From: Alphaproteobacteria bacterium
GTDB taxonomy: Bacteria; Pseudomonadota; Alphaproteobacteria; Micavibrionales; CSBR16-224
Direction: 5' to 3'
Length of the DNA: 11,190 nucleotides
NCBI GenBank assembly: GCA_007116755.1
Contig: SKHU01000242.1
Location: 1 to 11,190 of the forward strand
A program made the translations under genes and the position numbers. Below, piece by piece: positions 6,099 through 11,190 of the stretch. Numbering within the stretch: the first letter of the stretch is position 1; each line of letters opens with the position of its first letter. Under the pieces are notes generated by a model. It saw only the letters and a program-made list of their open reading frames with translations. It had not been told where the DNA came from and did no database searches.

Positions 6099-6641
6099 AT
6101 GATAAAGACAAAATTGACGGTTCTGGCGTTTTCGGCATTTGCCGCGGTGATGATCGGGTTTTCTGCAGCACCGGTTGCTGCGCAGGAGATGCGGACGGCG
6201 GGTCGCGCCGTTGCCGGGGAAGACAAGCCGATTCCGTTGCATCTGCGCACATCAAAGCGCAAACAGTTCAACTGGTCTTATGCACCGGCAACCGATCCGA
6301 TCTGGCACAAATACCGTCACCCTGTGCAGTGGCGCGGACTGGATTGGGACAAGGACGGCTGGCCGGACGACATTACGGAAGAAAAAGTATTGCGTGCGCT
6401 CTATGCGCAGGATATATTCCGTCGCCAGTATGTTGTTAATAAAAAACACAGGGATTTGGCGGTTCTGGAAGTCGGGCCGGCATTTTACAAGCTTTCCGAC
6501 CATGACCGCCGCCGTTCCCTGAAGCTGGTTGCCGATTATTTTAATTTCCTTGAAAGCGGCCTGCCCTCCTTCGATGTGACGGATTGGCGCACGCGCGAGA
6601 AAATCGGCGAATATAACCATAAAGGCTTCCAGCCCTATTGA
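6099..6641 (+). CDS. Exported protein of unknown function
   Basis: I do not recognise this 180-residue protein. It has a clear Sec signal peptide: a KTK n-region, a hydrophobic stretch around residues 6-24 and a probable cleavage after APVAA near residue 28. It is therefore likely periplasmic. The mature part is rich in aromatic and charged residues, with distinctive segments DPIWHKYRHPVQWRGLDWDK, DGWPDDITEE and KIGEYNHKGFQPY. It contains no cysteine, no repeat and no obvious catalytic motif. The DKDGWPDD stretch resembles a calcium-binding loop, but nothing else supports that. The start codon has an AAGGAAG about 13 bases upstream, somewhat far. It precedes the BepA-like protease by 38 bp on the same strand and may be co-transcribed with it, which suggests an envelope role. 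Confidence 0.8.
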   Translation: MIKTKLTVLAFSAFAAVMIGFSAAPVAAQEMRTAGRAVAGEDKPIPLHLRTSKRKQFNWSYAPATDPIWHKYRHPVQWRGLDWDKDGWPDDITEEKVLRALYAQDIFRRQYVVNKKHRDLAVLEVGPAFYKLSDHDRRRSLKLVADYFNFLESGLPSFDVTDWRTREKIGEYNHKGFQPY

Positions 6642-6679
6642 CCGGGCTGTTTTAAGAAGCCGGAGAAACGGCTGGTATC

Positions 6680-8107
6680 ATGACAAAACAATTGCGAAGG
6701 CGGCGTATCTTGCCAAAGGTGCTCGCCTTTGTCTTTATGGCAGTTGTGTGGACAATGCTGCAGTCTTCTGCGGCGCATGCGCAGAGCATGCGTATTATCC
6801 GTGATGCGGAAATCGAAAATACGATCAAAAATATCGGCAGACCTATTTTTGAGCAGGCCGGTTTTACGCGTGACGGCATCCGTATCGTGATTGTCGAAAA
6901 CAACAGTCTTAATGCCTTTGTTGCCGGCGGACACAATATTTTCCTGCATACGGGGCTGTTGTTGCGCGCCGAACATCCGGGCGAGTTGGCGGGCGTTCTG
7001 GCGCACGAAGTCAGCCATATTGCCTCCGGCCATATCGTGCGGAGCCAATCGGCAATGGAAGGAATTTCCTTTCAGGCGATGCTGGCAACCGTGCTGGGTA
7101 TTGCGACGGCGATCGGTACAGGCAGCTCCGATGCCGGGGCAGCGGTGATGGCCGGCGGACAGGCGGCAGCGGTAACCAATCTTTTAAAATACAGCCGCAC
7201 GCAGGAATCGGCCGCCGATCAGGGCGCGGTATTTTATCTGAATGCGGCGGGAGTTTCACCGCGCGGTCTGTTGACTTTTATGGAGAAGCTGGAGCATGAA
7301 GAGTTGCTGCCGGCTTCGCAGCAATCGGAATATATCCGCACACACCCTCTGACAGCCGACCGTATCAGTTTTTTGCGCCATGCGGTGGAGCGGTCGCGTC
7401 ATCGCGATAAACCGCTTCCAGAGGTGTGGGAGCGGGATTTTTCCCGTATGCGCGCCAAATTGCTGGGCTATCTCTTTCCCGAACGTGTGCTTAATCCGTC
7501 TCCCGACCAGCCGCAGGACGGCATTTCTGCGCGCTATGCGAAAAGCATCGCGCTGTACCGCAGGGGACGTATGGCGGAATCGCTGGAGATTATTGACGGG
7601 CTGATCGCAGAAGAACCTGAAAACCCATATTTCCATGAATTTAAAGGACAGGTGCTGTTCGAGTCGGGGCAGGGGCAGCAGGCGGCGGCCTCCTATAAAA
7701 AAGCGGTAGATCTGGCCGGGCGCGACGGCACGCTGATCAAAATTGATTACGCGCATGTGCTGCTTGGCCTTGCTCGCGGCCTGCAAGGGGTGCGTGACGG
7801 CGAGGCACAGCAGCGGGAGATTCTGGATGAGGCCATCACCCTGCTGCAACAGGCACAGGAGCAGGAAAACCATAATCCGCGCCTGTATCATTTTCTGGCC
7901 ACATCTTACGGGATGCAGGGGCAGGAGGGCTATGCGCGCCTTAATCTTGCCGAAGAGGCATTGTTGCGTAATGATCTCGACGCGGCCGAACGGCAGATTT
8001 CCTATGCCGAAGCCAATCTGCCCGAAACGGCGGGACAGGCAAGATTGCGGTTGCAGGATTTGAAGGAGCTTGTCGAACAGCGCCGCGCCGATCGTAAAAG
8101 ACGGTAA
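6680..8107 (+). CDS. BepA-like M48 metalloprotease with TPR domain
   Basis: This 475-residue periplasmic zinc metalloprotease resembles E. coli BepA (about 487 residues), which degrades stalled outer-membrane proteins and helps assembly of LptD. An N-terminal signal peptide ends near AAHAQ (31-35). The zinc site is LAHEVSH (His109, Glu110, His113). The third ligand is the glutamate in TQESAADQ (Glu176), followed by the family's THPLTADRI (221-229). A glycine-rich, Ala-rich segment (132-168) lies between the metal motifs, as in BepA. The C-terminal half (about 270-470) carries TPR-like helices, including ALYRRGRMAESLEIIDGLIA and FESGQGQQAAASYKKAVDL. The ATG is preceded by GGAG about 14 bases away, within a small hairpin. 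Family placement is firm; the substrate is inferred by homology. Confidence 0.93.
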   Translation: MTKQLRRRRILPKVLAFVFMAVVWTMLQSSAAHAQSMRIIRDAEIENTIKNIGRPIFEQAGFTRDGIRIVIVENNSLNAFVAGGHNIFLHTGLLLRAEHPGELAGVLAHEVSHIASGHIVRSQSAMEGISFQAMLATVLGIATAIGTGSSDAGAAVMAGGQAAAVTNLLKYSRTQESAADQGAVFYLNAAGVSPRGLLTFMEKLEHEELLPASQQSEYIRTHPLTADRISFLRHAVERSRHRDKPLPEVWERDFSRMRAKLLGYLFPERVLNPSPDQPQDGISARYAKSIALYRRGRMAESLEIIDGLIAEEPENPYFHEFKGQVLFESGQGQQAAASYKKAVDLAGRDGTLIKIDYAHVLLGLARGLQGVRDGEAQQREILDEAITLLQQAQEQENHNPRLYHFLATSYGMQGQEGYARLNLAEEALLRNDLDAAERQISYAEANLPETAGQARLRLQDLKELVEQRRADRKRR

Positions 8108-8115
8108 AAAAACTT

Positions 8116-8138
8116 GCCCGGACGGTATACGGGCTTTT
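8116..8138 (+). terminator. Possible intrinsic terminator after the BepA-like gene
   Basis: GCCCG (8116-8120) and CGGGC (8130-8134) form a 5-bp GC stem with a 9-base loop, followed by TTTT. It lies just after the BepA-like stop codon and before a separate promoter region for the DsbA-family gene. The stem is short and the T-run is only four, so strength is doubtful. Confidence 0.5.
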
Positions 8139-8166
8139 ACATTGGTTAAGAAAACTGTGCTAGGAT
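8136..8166 (+). promoter_or_regulatory. Candidate extended -10 promoter of the DsbA-family gene
   Basis: TGCTAGGAT (8158-8166) fits the extended -10 form TGnTAnnAT. TTTACA (8136-8141, five of six) could serve as the -35 element, although the 19-bp spacer is long. Transcription would start near 8173, about 54 bases before the ATG at 8227. Motif match only. Confidence 0.4.
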
Positions 8167-8226
8167 TCTAGTTATGAGACAAACAAAAAAAACGGAAATA
8201 GATAATAGATAAAAGGGAAAAGAGAA

Positions 8227-8988
8227 ATGCTGAGAAAAGCTGTTGATTGGTCGATTGCAGGTCTTGCGGGTATTGTTATGCTTGCCGTTGCGGCTGTGGC
8301 TGTACCCGATGCGCATCAGGTGCGGGCGGAAGCCGGGTTTGATCGTGCAAAAATCGAAGAAATTATCCATGACTATATTATGGACAATGCAGAAATAATT
8401 TTACAATCCGTTGAACAATATCAAAGATACGGGCAGGCCGAGCGCCAGCGCGAGGCTTTAAAAGATAACAGAAGGCATCTGTTTGAAAACCCGAATACGC
8501 CGGTGGGTGGAAATCCGGACGGGGATATCTCCGTGCTGGAATTTTTTGATTACAATTGCGGTTTTTGCAAACGGGCATGGACAACGCTGGAGCAGTTGAT
8601 GCGCGAGGATGAAAATATCCGCGTTGTTTTCAAGGAGTATCCGATACTCGGTGAGGCCTCGGAACTGGCGGCACGCTGGGCGCTGGCGGCACGCAATCAG
8701 GGAAAATACGTCGAAATGCATGCGGCATTGATGGAGCATAACGGTCGTATTACGGAACGGATATTGCGCCGCACGGCTGACAATATCGGGCTGGATGTTA
8801 CGCGCCTGAGTGAGGATGCGCAGAGTGACGAAATTACAGAAATTATTCAAATGAACCGTGCTCTGGCGCGGCAGATGGGGATTACCGGAACGCCGGCCTT
8901 TCTGGTCGAGGATCAGGTTATTTCCGGCGCTGTGCCGCTCGAGCGCTTGCAGGAGGCGGTTGCGGAAGAGCGGCAGAAAAAACGCTGA
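8227..8988 (+). CDS. DsbA-family thioredoxin-fold oxidoreductase (Com1/ScsC-like)
   Basis: This 253-residue periplasmic thiol-disulfide oxidoreductase forms or isomerises disulfides in exported proteins. Residues 1-35 are a signal sequence or membrane anchor (IAGLAGIVMLAVAAVAV), with a possible cleavage near VRAEA. Residues 38-85 form a charged helical region like the N-terminal segment of Com1/ScsC proteins, which can mediate oligomerisation. The active site is DYNCGFCKRAW (Cys111-Gly-Phe-Cys114). The cis-proline loop is GITGTPAFLV (Thr222-Pro223). A DsbA-type helical insertion lies between them. The CGFC dipeptide is more often seen in isomerase-like members than the CPHC of classical DsbA. 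It follows the BepA-like protease, consistent with an envelope-maintenance group, but appears to have its own promoter. It converges on the 96-residue gene. Confidence 0.92.
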   Translation: MLRKAVDWSIAGLAGIVMLAVAAVAVPDAHQVRAEAGFDRAKIEEIIHDYIMDNAEIILQSVEQYQRYGQAERQREALKDNRRHLFENPNTPVGGNPDGDISVLEFFDYNCGFCKRAWTTLEQLMREDENIRVVFKEYPILGEASELAARWALAARNQGKYVEMHAALMEHNGRITERILRRTADNIGLDVTRLSEDAQSDEITEIIQMNRALARQMGITGTPAFLVEDQVISGAVPLERLQEAVAEERQKKR

Positions 8989-9014
8989 AGAATGCCAAAT
9001 TTATTTCTCCGGAG

Positions 9015-9305
9015 TTATTCCTTTGACCCTTTGAAACCGGACAATGTGGGAATGTCGCGGATATTTCGGTTATCGTCAAGCGATTGCAGGATATTGCCGT
9101 AAAGCTCCGTGCATTTCTCCCATGTGCGCTCTGCGCCGTGCCGTTTTTCATGTTCGGCAATCAGTTTCAACAGCGCATCGTCCAGAACGGAAACAACGGT
9201 TTTCATTTTGTGGCGGTCGGCTTCCGCCAGCGCATAAAGTATCAGGGATAAAATATGTTCGGTAATCTGTTTTTCCGTGTGTTGATCCGTATGTCCCTCT
9301 GTCAT
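9015..9305 (-). CDS. Small protein coupled to the AHL synthase, function unknown
   Basis: I do not recognise this 96-residue protein. It is mostly predicted helical, with no signal peptide, membrane segment or cysteine pair; it contains one cysteine (CTELYG). The N-terminus is rich in His, Thr and Glu, and the central helices are TEHILSLILYALAEADRHK and SVLDDALLKLIAEHEKRHG. Its ATG overlaps the luxI stop (ATGA, 4 bp). A good Shine-Dalgarno (AGGAAAGG) lies inside the 3' end of luxI, so translation is coupled and a functional link to AHL signalling is plausible. Size and helicity would suit an accessory or antiactivator protein, as TraM is for TraR, but I see no sequence match. It ends 26 bp from the convergent DsbA-family gene. 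Confidence 0.75.
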   Translation of the reverse strand: MTEGHTDQHTEKQITEHILSLILYALAEADRHKMKTVVSVLDDALLKLIAEHEKRHGAERTWEKCTELYGNILQSLDDNRNIRDIPTLSGFKGSKE

Positions 9306-9952
9306 TCCGCAAACCTTTCCTGATAAAATTGGAGTGTGTTGAACGGGGCCGTTATAAGAACCGGATGGCGGATTCCCGTGACCTCCCGTACGCGGTGCAA
9401 GGCGGCTTCCGAAACCTGCATCTGTCCGGCAATGTTTTTACGTCCGCCGCCATATGCTGCGGCTTTGCCGAGGAATTCGACCTCCCATCCCGATTTGATA
9501 AAAACCGAACGCCAGATCAGCGGCGGCATAATACCGATGATTGTCTCAATATTTTCCGCCAGCGCATATTCAAGATAGGCGCAGACGATTTCGGCCGTAA
9601 TGCGGCGGCGCAGTGCCTGCGGCAGATCCTTGTCGATGCAAAAACGCGAGCCTTCCCAGATATGCAGCGAGGCGGGCAGTGTTATTTTTTCCACGCTTTC
9701 CGGCCATAGATCACGCAGCATATAGGGGCGGTCGGTCGGAACCAGTCGCGACATGCCGCGCACCTCCCGATTTTCATCCTGCCAGACAAGATATGTGGCG
9801 GCGGGCGTGTCATAGCAGTCATATTCCATACCGTCGAAAACCGATAATCCCCAGCTTTGCCGGTCAACAAAAGAGCGATAGCGCAGACGAAACTGCGAGG
9901 ATAAAGCGCCGCCGAAATATTGCGCCGTCCGGCACGTGATGCAGTTGATCAT
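9302..9952 (-). CDS. Acyl-homoserine-lactone synthase (LuxI family)
   Basis: This 216-residue enzyme makes an N-acyl-homoserine lactone from S-adenosylmethionine and acyl-ACP (or acyl-CoA), releasing the diffusible quorum-sensing signal. The conserved LuxI residues are present one position earlier than in the reference numbering: Arg24 and Phe28 in FRLRYRSFV, Trp34 in RQSWG, Asp45 and Asp48 in DGMEYDCYD, Arg69 in RGMSRLVP, and Glu100 and Arg103 in WEGSRF. The usual phenylalanine in MLRDxFP is tryptophan (Trp83). The C-terminal acyl-chain half, around GIMPPLIWRSVFIKSGWEVE, is typical in layout but divergent, so acyl length cannot be predicted. A GAGAAGG Shine-Dalgarno lies about seven bases before the ATG. 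It is translationally coupled to the downstream 96-residue gene and shares its upstream region with the ydcF-like gene. No luxR is in the window. Confidence 0.93.
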   Translation of the reverse strand: MINCITCRTAQYFGGALSSQFRLRYRSFVDRQSWGLSVFDGMEYDCYDTPAATYLVWQDENREVRGMSRLVPTDRPYMLRDLWPESVEKITLPASLHIWEGSRFCIDKDLPQALRRRITAEIVCAYLEYALAENIETIIGIMPPLIWRSVFIKSGWEVEFLGKAAAYGGGRKNIAGQMQVSEAALHRVREVTGIRHPVLITAPFNTLQFYQERFAE

Positions 9953-10000
9953 GGAAGCCTTCTCTGTCTAGCGTAACGACCTTGGAGGGTCTCCGACCCC

Positions 10001-10008
10001 AGATAAAA
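10001..10008 (-). promoter_or_regulatory. Possible -10 region of luxI
   Basis: On the minus strand the stretch ATTTTATCT contains TTTTAT (10008-10003) and TTATCT (10006-10001), either of which could be a -10 element. No recognisable -35 is present. The lux-box-like palindrome would be centred near -48 to -50, slightly further than the classical spacing. Weak evidence, given mainly to mark the likely luxI promoter. Confidence 0.3.
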
Positions 10009-10035
10009 TCACAGCAGAATGCGGCGCGGCGCAAC

Positions 10036-10053
10036 ACTGCAAAATTTTGCAGT
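10036..10053. promoter_or_regulatory. Lux-box-like perfect 18-bp palindrome
   Basis: ACTGCAAAATTTTGCAGT is a perfect inverted repeat with the CTG-N10-CAG core typical of LuxR-family binding sites. It lies between divergent luxI and the ydcF-like gene. Its right edge touches the -35 hexamer of the latter, so the centre (10044.5) is about 43 bp upstream of the predicted start. It is 84 bp from the luxI start codon and may serve both genes. Confidence 0.7.
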
Positions 10054-10081
10054 TGTCTTTGGCGCGTGTTTCGGGTAGAAT
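10053..10081 (+). promoter_or_regulatory. Sigma-70-like promoter of the ydcF-like gene, probably leaderless
   Basis: TTGTCT (10053-10058) and TAGAAT (10076-10081, five of six) have an ideal 17-bp spacer. The predicted start falls at about 10087-10088, on the ATG itself. No convincing Shine-Dalgarno precedes that ATG, which agrees with a leaderless message. The adjoining palindrome is in the position used by LuxR-type activators that contact polymerase. Confidence 0.55.
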
Positions 10082-10086
10082 ATATT

Positions 10087-10815
10087 ATGACCAATAAAAA
10101 GAGAAATCCTTCCGAATACAAAGAGATCGCGGATTATATGCTTGTGGAAACCGAGCTGCGTTCTGCCGATCTGTGCTTTGTTTTCGGCGGGCAGAATGCC
10201 GATCATCTGGCCGATCATGCGGCAAAGCTCTATCACAAAGGATTGTTTCCAAAAATTCTGGTCTCCGGCGGTGTCGCGACGGATGACGGCCGTATGGAAT
10301 GCGACCGGATGCGCGACAGGCTTGTCAAAAAAGGTGTTCCGGAAGATGCGATTCTGGTGGAAAACAAAGCCACAAATACCGGCGAAAATGTCAAATACGG
10401 CATGGAACTGATTGAGAAGAAAATCGGGTTAAAAAACGTCAAATCCCTGATCGGAATCGGGCAGATTCACGCCTCGCGCCGTTTTGTCATGACGCTGGAG
10501 CGGCACTGGCCGGATGTTGTCAAAATGTTTTCCACGCCCAATTATTACCCTGTGCCGCGCCGTGAATTTCACAAAGATGAAAAATTCCGCGAGGATGTCA
10601 TGCGGGAATTCAACAAGGTCGCGCCCTATAAGCAAAAGGATTTTATCCGCGAGGTCGATTTTGACAAAATGGCCAAACGCATTCAAAAACTGCCGTCTTT
10701 GTCCGAAGAGGTCAGACGGGGCAATACCAAAATCAAAAAAGCGGTTGCGCGCCTGCCGGATAAAACGCGCAAACAGCGCAAATCCGGATATCGGCGCGGA
10801 AACCGCAGACCGTAA
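10087..10815 (+). CDS. YdcF/SanA-like DUF218-family protein
   Basis: This 242-residue protein belongs to the DUF218 family (YdcF, SanA, ElyC), whose members have a Rossmann-like fold and often envelope-related roles of uncertain chemistry. The signatures are LCFVFGGQNADH (29-40), the segment FPKILVSGGVATDDGR, the highly conserved ENKATNTGENVKYG (about 94-107) and the GIGQIHASRRFVMTLER region that follows. There is no signal peptide or membrane segment, so like E. coli YdcF it should be cytoplasmic, unlike SanA or ElyC. The C-terminal 30 residues are extremely basic (KTRKQRKSGYRRGNRR), possibly for nucleic-acid or membrane binding. The ATG at 10087 was chosen because family similarity begins soon after it; an upstream in-frame TTG would run through the palindrome and promoter. 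It may be a quorum-sensing target. Confidence 0.88.
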   Translation: MTNKKRNPSEYKEIADYMLVETELRSADLCFVFGGQNADHLADHAAKLYHKGLFPKILVSGGVATDDGRMECDRMRDRLVKKGVPEDAILVENKATNTGENVKYGMELIEKKIGLKNVKSLIGIGQIHASRRFVMTLERHWPDVVKMFSTPNYYPVPRREFHKDEKFREDVMREFNKVAPYKQKDFIREVDFDKMAKRIQKLPSLSEEVRRGNTKIKKAVARLPDKTRKQRKSGYRRGNRRP

Positions 10816-10852
10816 AAAAACGCCCCCGCTTGTGCGGCGGGAGCGCTTTTTT
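10814..10852. terminator. Intrinsic terminator, probably bidirectional
   Basis: A 9-bp stem with one mismatch, CGCCCCCGC (10821-10829) with GCGGGAGCG (10837-10845), encloses a 7-base loop. Six T residues follow (10847-10852). Seven A residues precede it (10814-10820), so it also reads as a terminator for the convergent small secreted-protein gene. The left A-run overlaps the end of the ydcF-like stop codon. Confidence 0.85.
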
Positions 10853-10868
10853 GATCTCATAATTGACC

Positions 10869-11126
10869 CTATTCTTCGTCGTCTCCGCCGTTATCATCAT
10901 CGTCAGCGGCATCGTCGTCATCTTCCGCATCGTCGCCTTCTTCACCCGGACAGGGGGCGAATTCGCAATCCGGTGCCGTGCGTCCGACATAGTTGCCGTC
11001 AGGACAGATTTTTGCATCCATCGTACAGGCAACGCCTTCGTGATCATCCGCCAGCGCAGCCGGAACAGTGGAAAAAGCCATCAATACGCCAAAAGCACTT
11101 GCAATCATCAAAGAACGAATCATCAT
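10869..11126 (-). CDS. Small secreted four-cysteine protein with acidic tail
   Basis: This 85-residue exported protein of unknown function has three parts. Residues 1-26 are a signal peptide (MMIRSLMIASAFGVLMAFST, ending PAALA). Residues 32-60 form a compact module with Cys34, Cys41, Cys54 and Cys59 in ACTMDAKICPDGNYVGRT and CEFAPCP. Such C-x6-C-PDG-x-x-VGRT-x-x-x-C-EFAPCP modules recur in many bacterial exported proteins. Residues 61-85 are almost all Asp, Glu, Ala and Gly. An in-frame ATG at 11147 exists, but the ATG at 11126 has a perfect AAGGAGG eight bases upstream and gives a proper signal peptide. The four cysteines could form two disulfides. The acidic tail might bind cations. Confidence 0.8.
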   Translation of the reverse strand: MMIRSLMIASAFGVLMAFSTVPAALADDHEGVACTMDAKICPDGNYVGRTAPDCEFAPCPGEEGDDAEDDDDAADDDDNGGDDEE

Positions 11127-11134
11127 GGTTTTTT

Positions 11135-11141
11135 CCTCCTT
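11135..11141 (-). promoter_or_regulatory. Strong Shine-Dalgarno deciding the start of the acidic-tail protein
   Basis: AAGGAGG on the minus strand lies eight bases before the ATG at 11126. Because it falls inside the reading frame opened by the earlier ATG at 11147, it argues that the shorter protein is the real product. Confidence 0.8.
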
Positions 11142-11190
11142 TGCCATTTGTTTTCGTAAATTCAGTTTAGCAAAAAATATTTAAAAATTA

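Noticed and set aside
7256..7891. A 211-codon open frame on the minus strand
   Set aside because: Antisense to the TPR half of the BepA-like protease, with no ribosome-binding site or recognisable motif.
9007..9014. CTCCGGAG palindrome between the DsbA-family gene and the convergent small gene
   Set aside because: Eight bases with no loop and no adjacent T-run; likely chance.
9015..9305. Possibility that the 96-residue protein is a LuxR-type regulator fragment
   Set aside because: It has no helix-turn-helix of the LuxR/GerE type and no AHL-binding domain residues.
9982..10086. TTG-initiated 35-codon N-terminal extension of the ydcF-like protein
   Set aside because: It would translate through the palindrome and promoter, has no family similarity and no suitable Shine-Dalgarno.

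Overview
The window looks like a chromosomal segment of an alphaproteobacterium of moderate GC content. This is an inference. It rests on the general style of the proteins, a perfect CtrA-type box (TTAA-N7-TTAA) in front of a flagellar rod gene, and a LuxI-type signal synthase. Several families present (ankyrin protein, 7Fe ferredoxin, BepA-like protease, Com1/ScsC-like DsbA) are common in that class. No rRNA, tRNA, transposase, integrase or CRISPR array was seen. Almost all of the DNA is coding, and the gaps are short.

Layout. Positions 46-750 (+) hold an ankyrin-repeat protein. Positions 779-4698 (-) hold five closely packed genes, probably one operon. In transcription order they are a DHH-family phosphoesterase, a 7Fe ferredoxin (fdxA), a DEDDh 3'-5' exonuclease, a Na+/Ca2+ exchanger-family antiporter and GMP reductase (guaC). 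Divergent from the operon is a 5'(3')-deoxyribonucleotidase-like HAD phosphatase at 4910-5452 (+). It converges on a small FlgC-like flagellar rod protein at 5467-5883 (-). The 5884-6098 gap carries the CtrA box plus several short direct and inverted repeats. A run of exported proteins then reads rightward: an unknown secreted protein (6099-6641), a BepA-like M48 metalloprotease with TPRs (6680-8107) and a thioredoxin-fold DsbA-family protein (8227-8988).

Positions 9015-9952 (-) hold an acyl-homoserine-lactone synthase (LuxI family) translationally coupled to a 96-residue protein I do not recognise. Divergent from luxI is a YdcF/DUF218-family gene (10087-10815, +), closed by a strong terminator. 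The last gene, 10869-11126 (-), encodes a small secreted four-cysteine protein with an extreme acidic tail.

How the parts may work together. The minus-strand operon plus the divergent nucleotidase lean towards nucleotide and short-oligonucleotide turnover, together with an iron-sulfur electron carrier and an ion exchanger. The 6099-8988 block is an envelope set covering outer-membrane protein quality control and disulfide chemistry.

The most interesting spot is the luxI/ydcF-like intergenic region. It contains a perfect 18-bp palindrome of the lux-box form CTG-N10-CAG. Its centre lies about 43 bp upstream of the predicted start of a leaderless ydcF-like transcript, which is the classical LuxR activation geometry. 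No luxR gene is visible in the window. The second is the CtrA box overlapping the -35 region of the isolated flgC-like gene.
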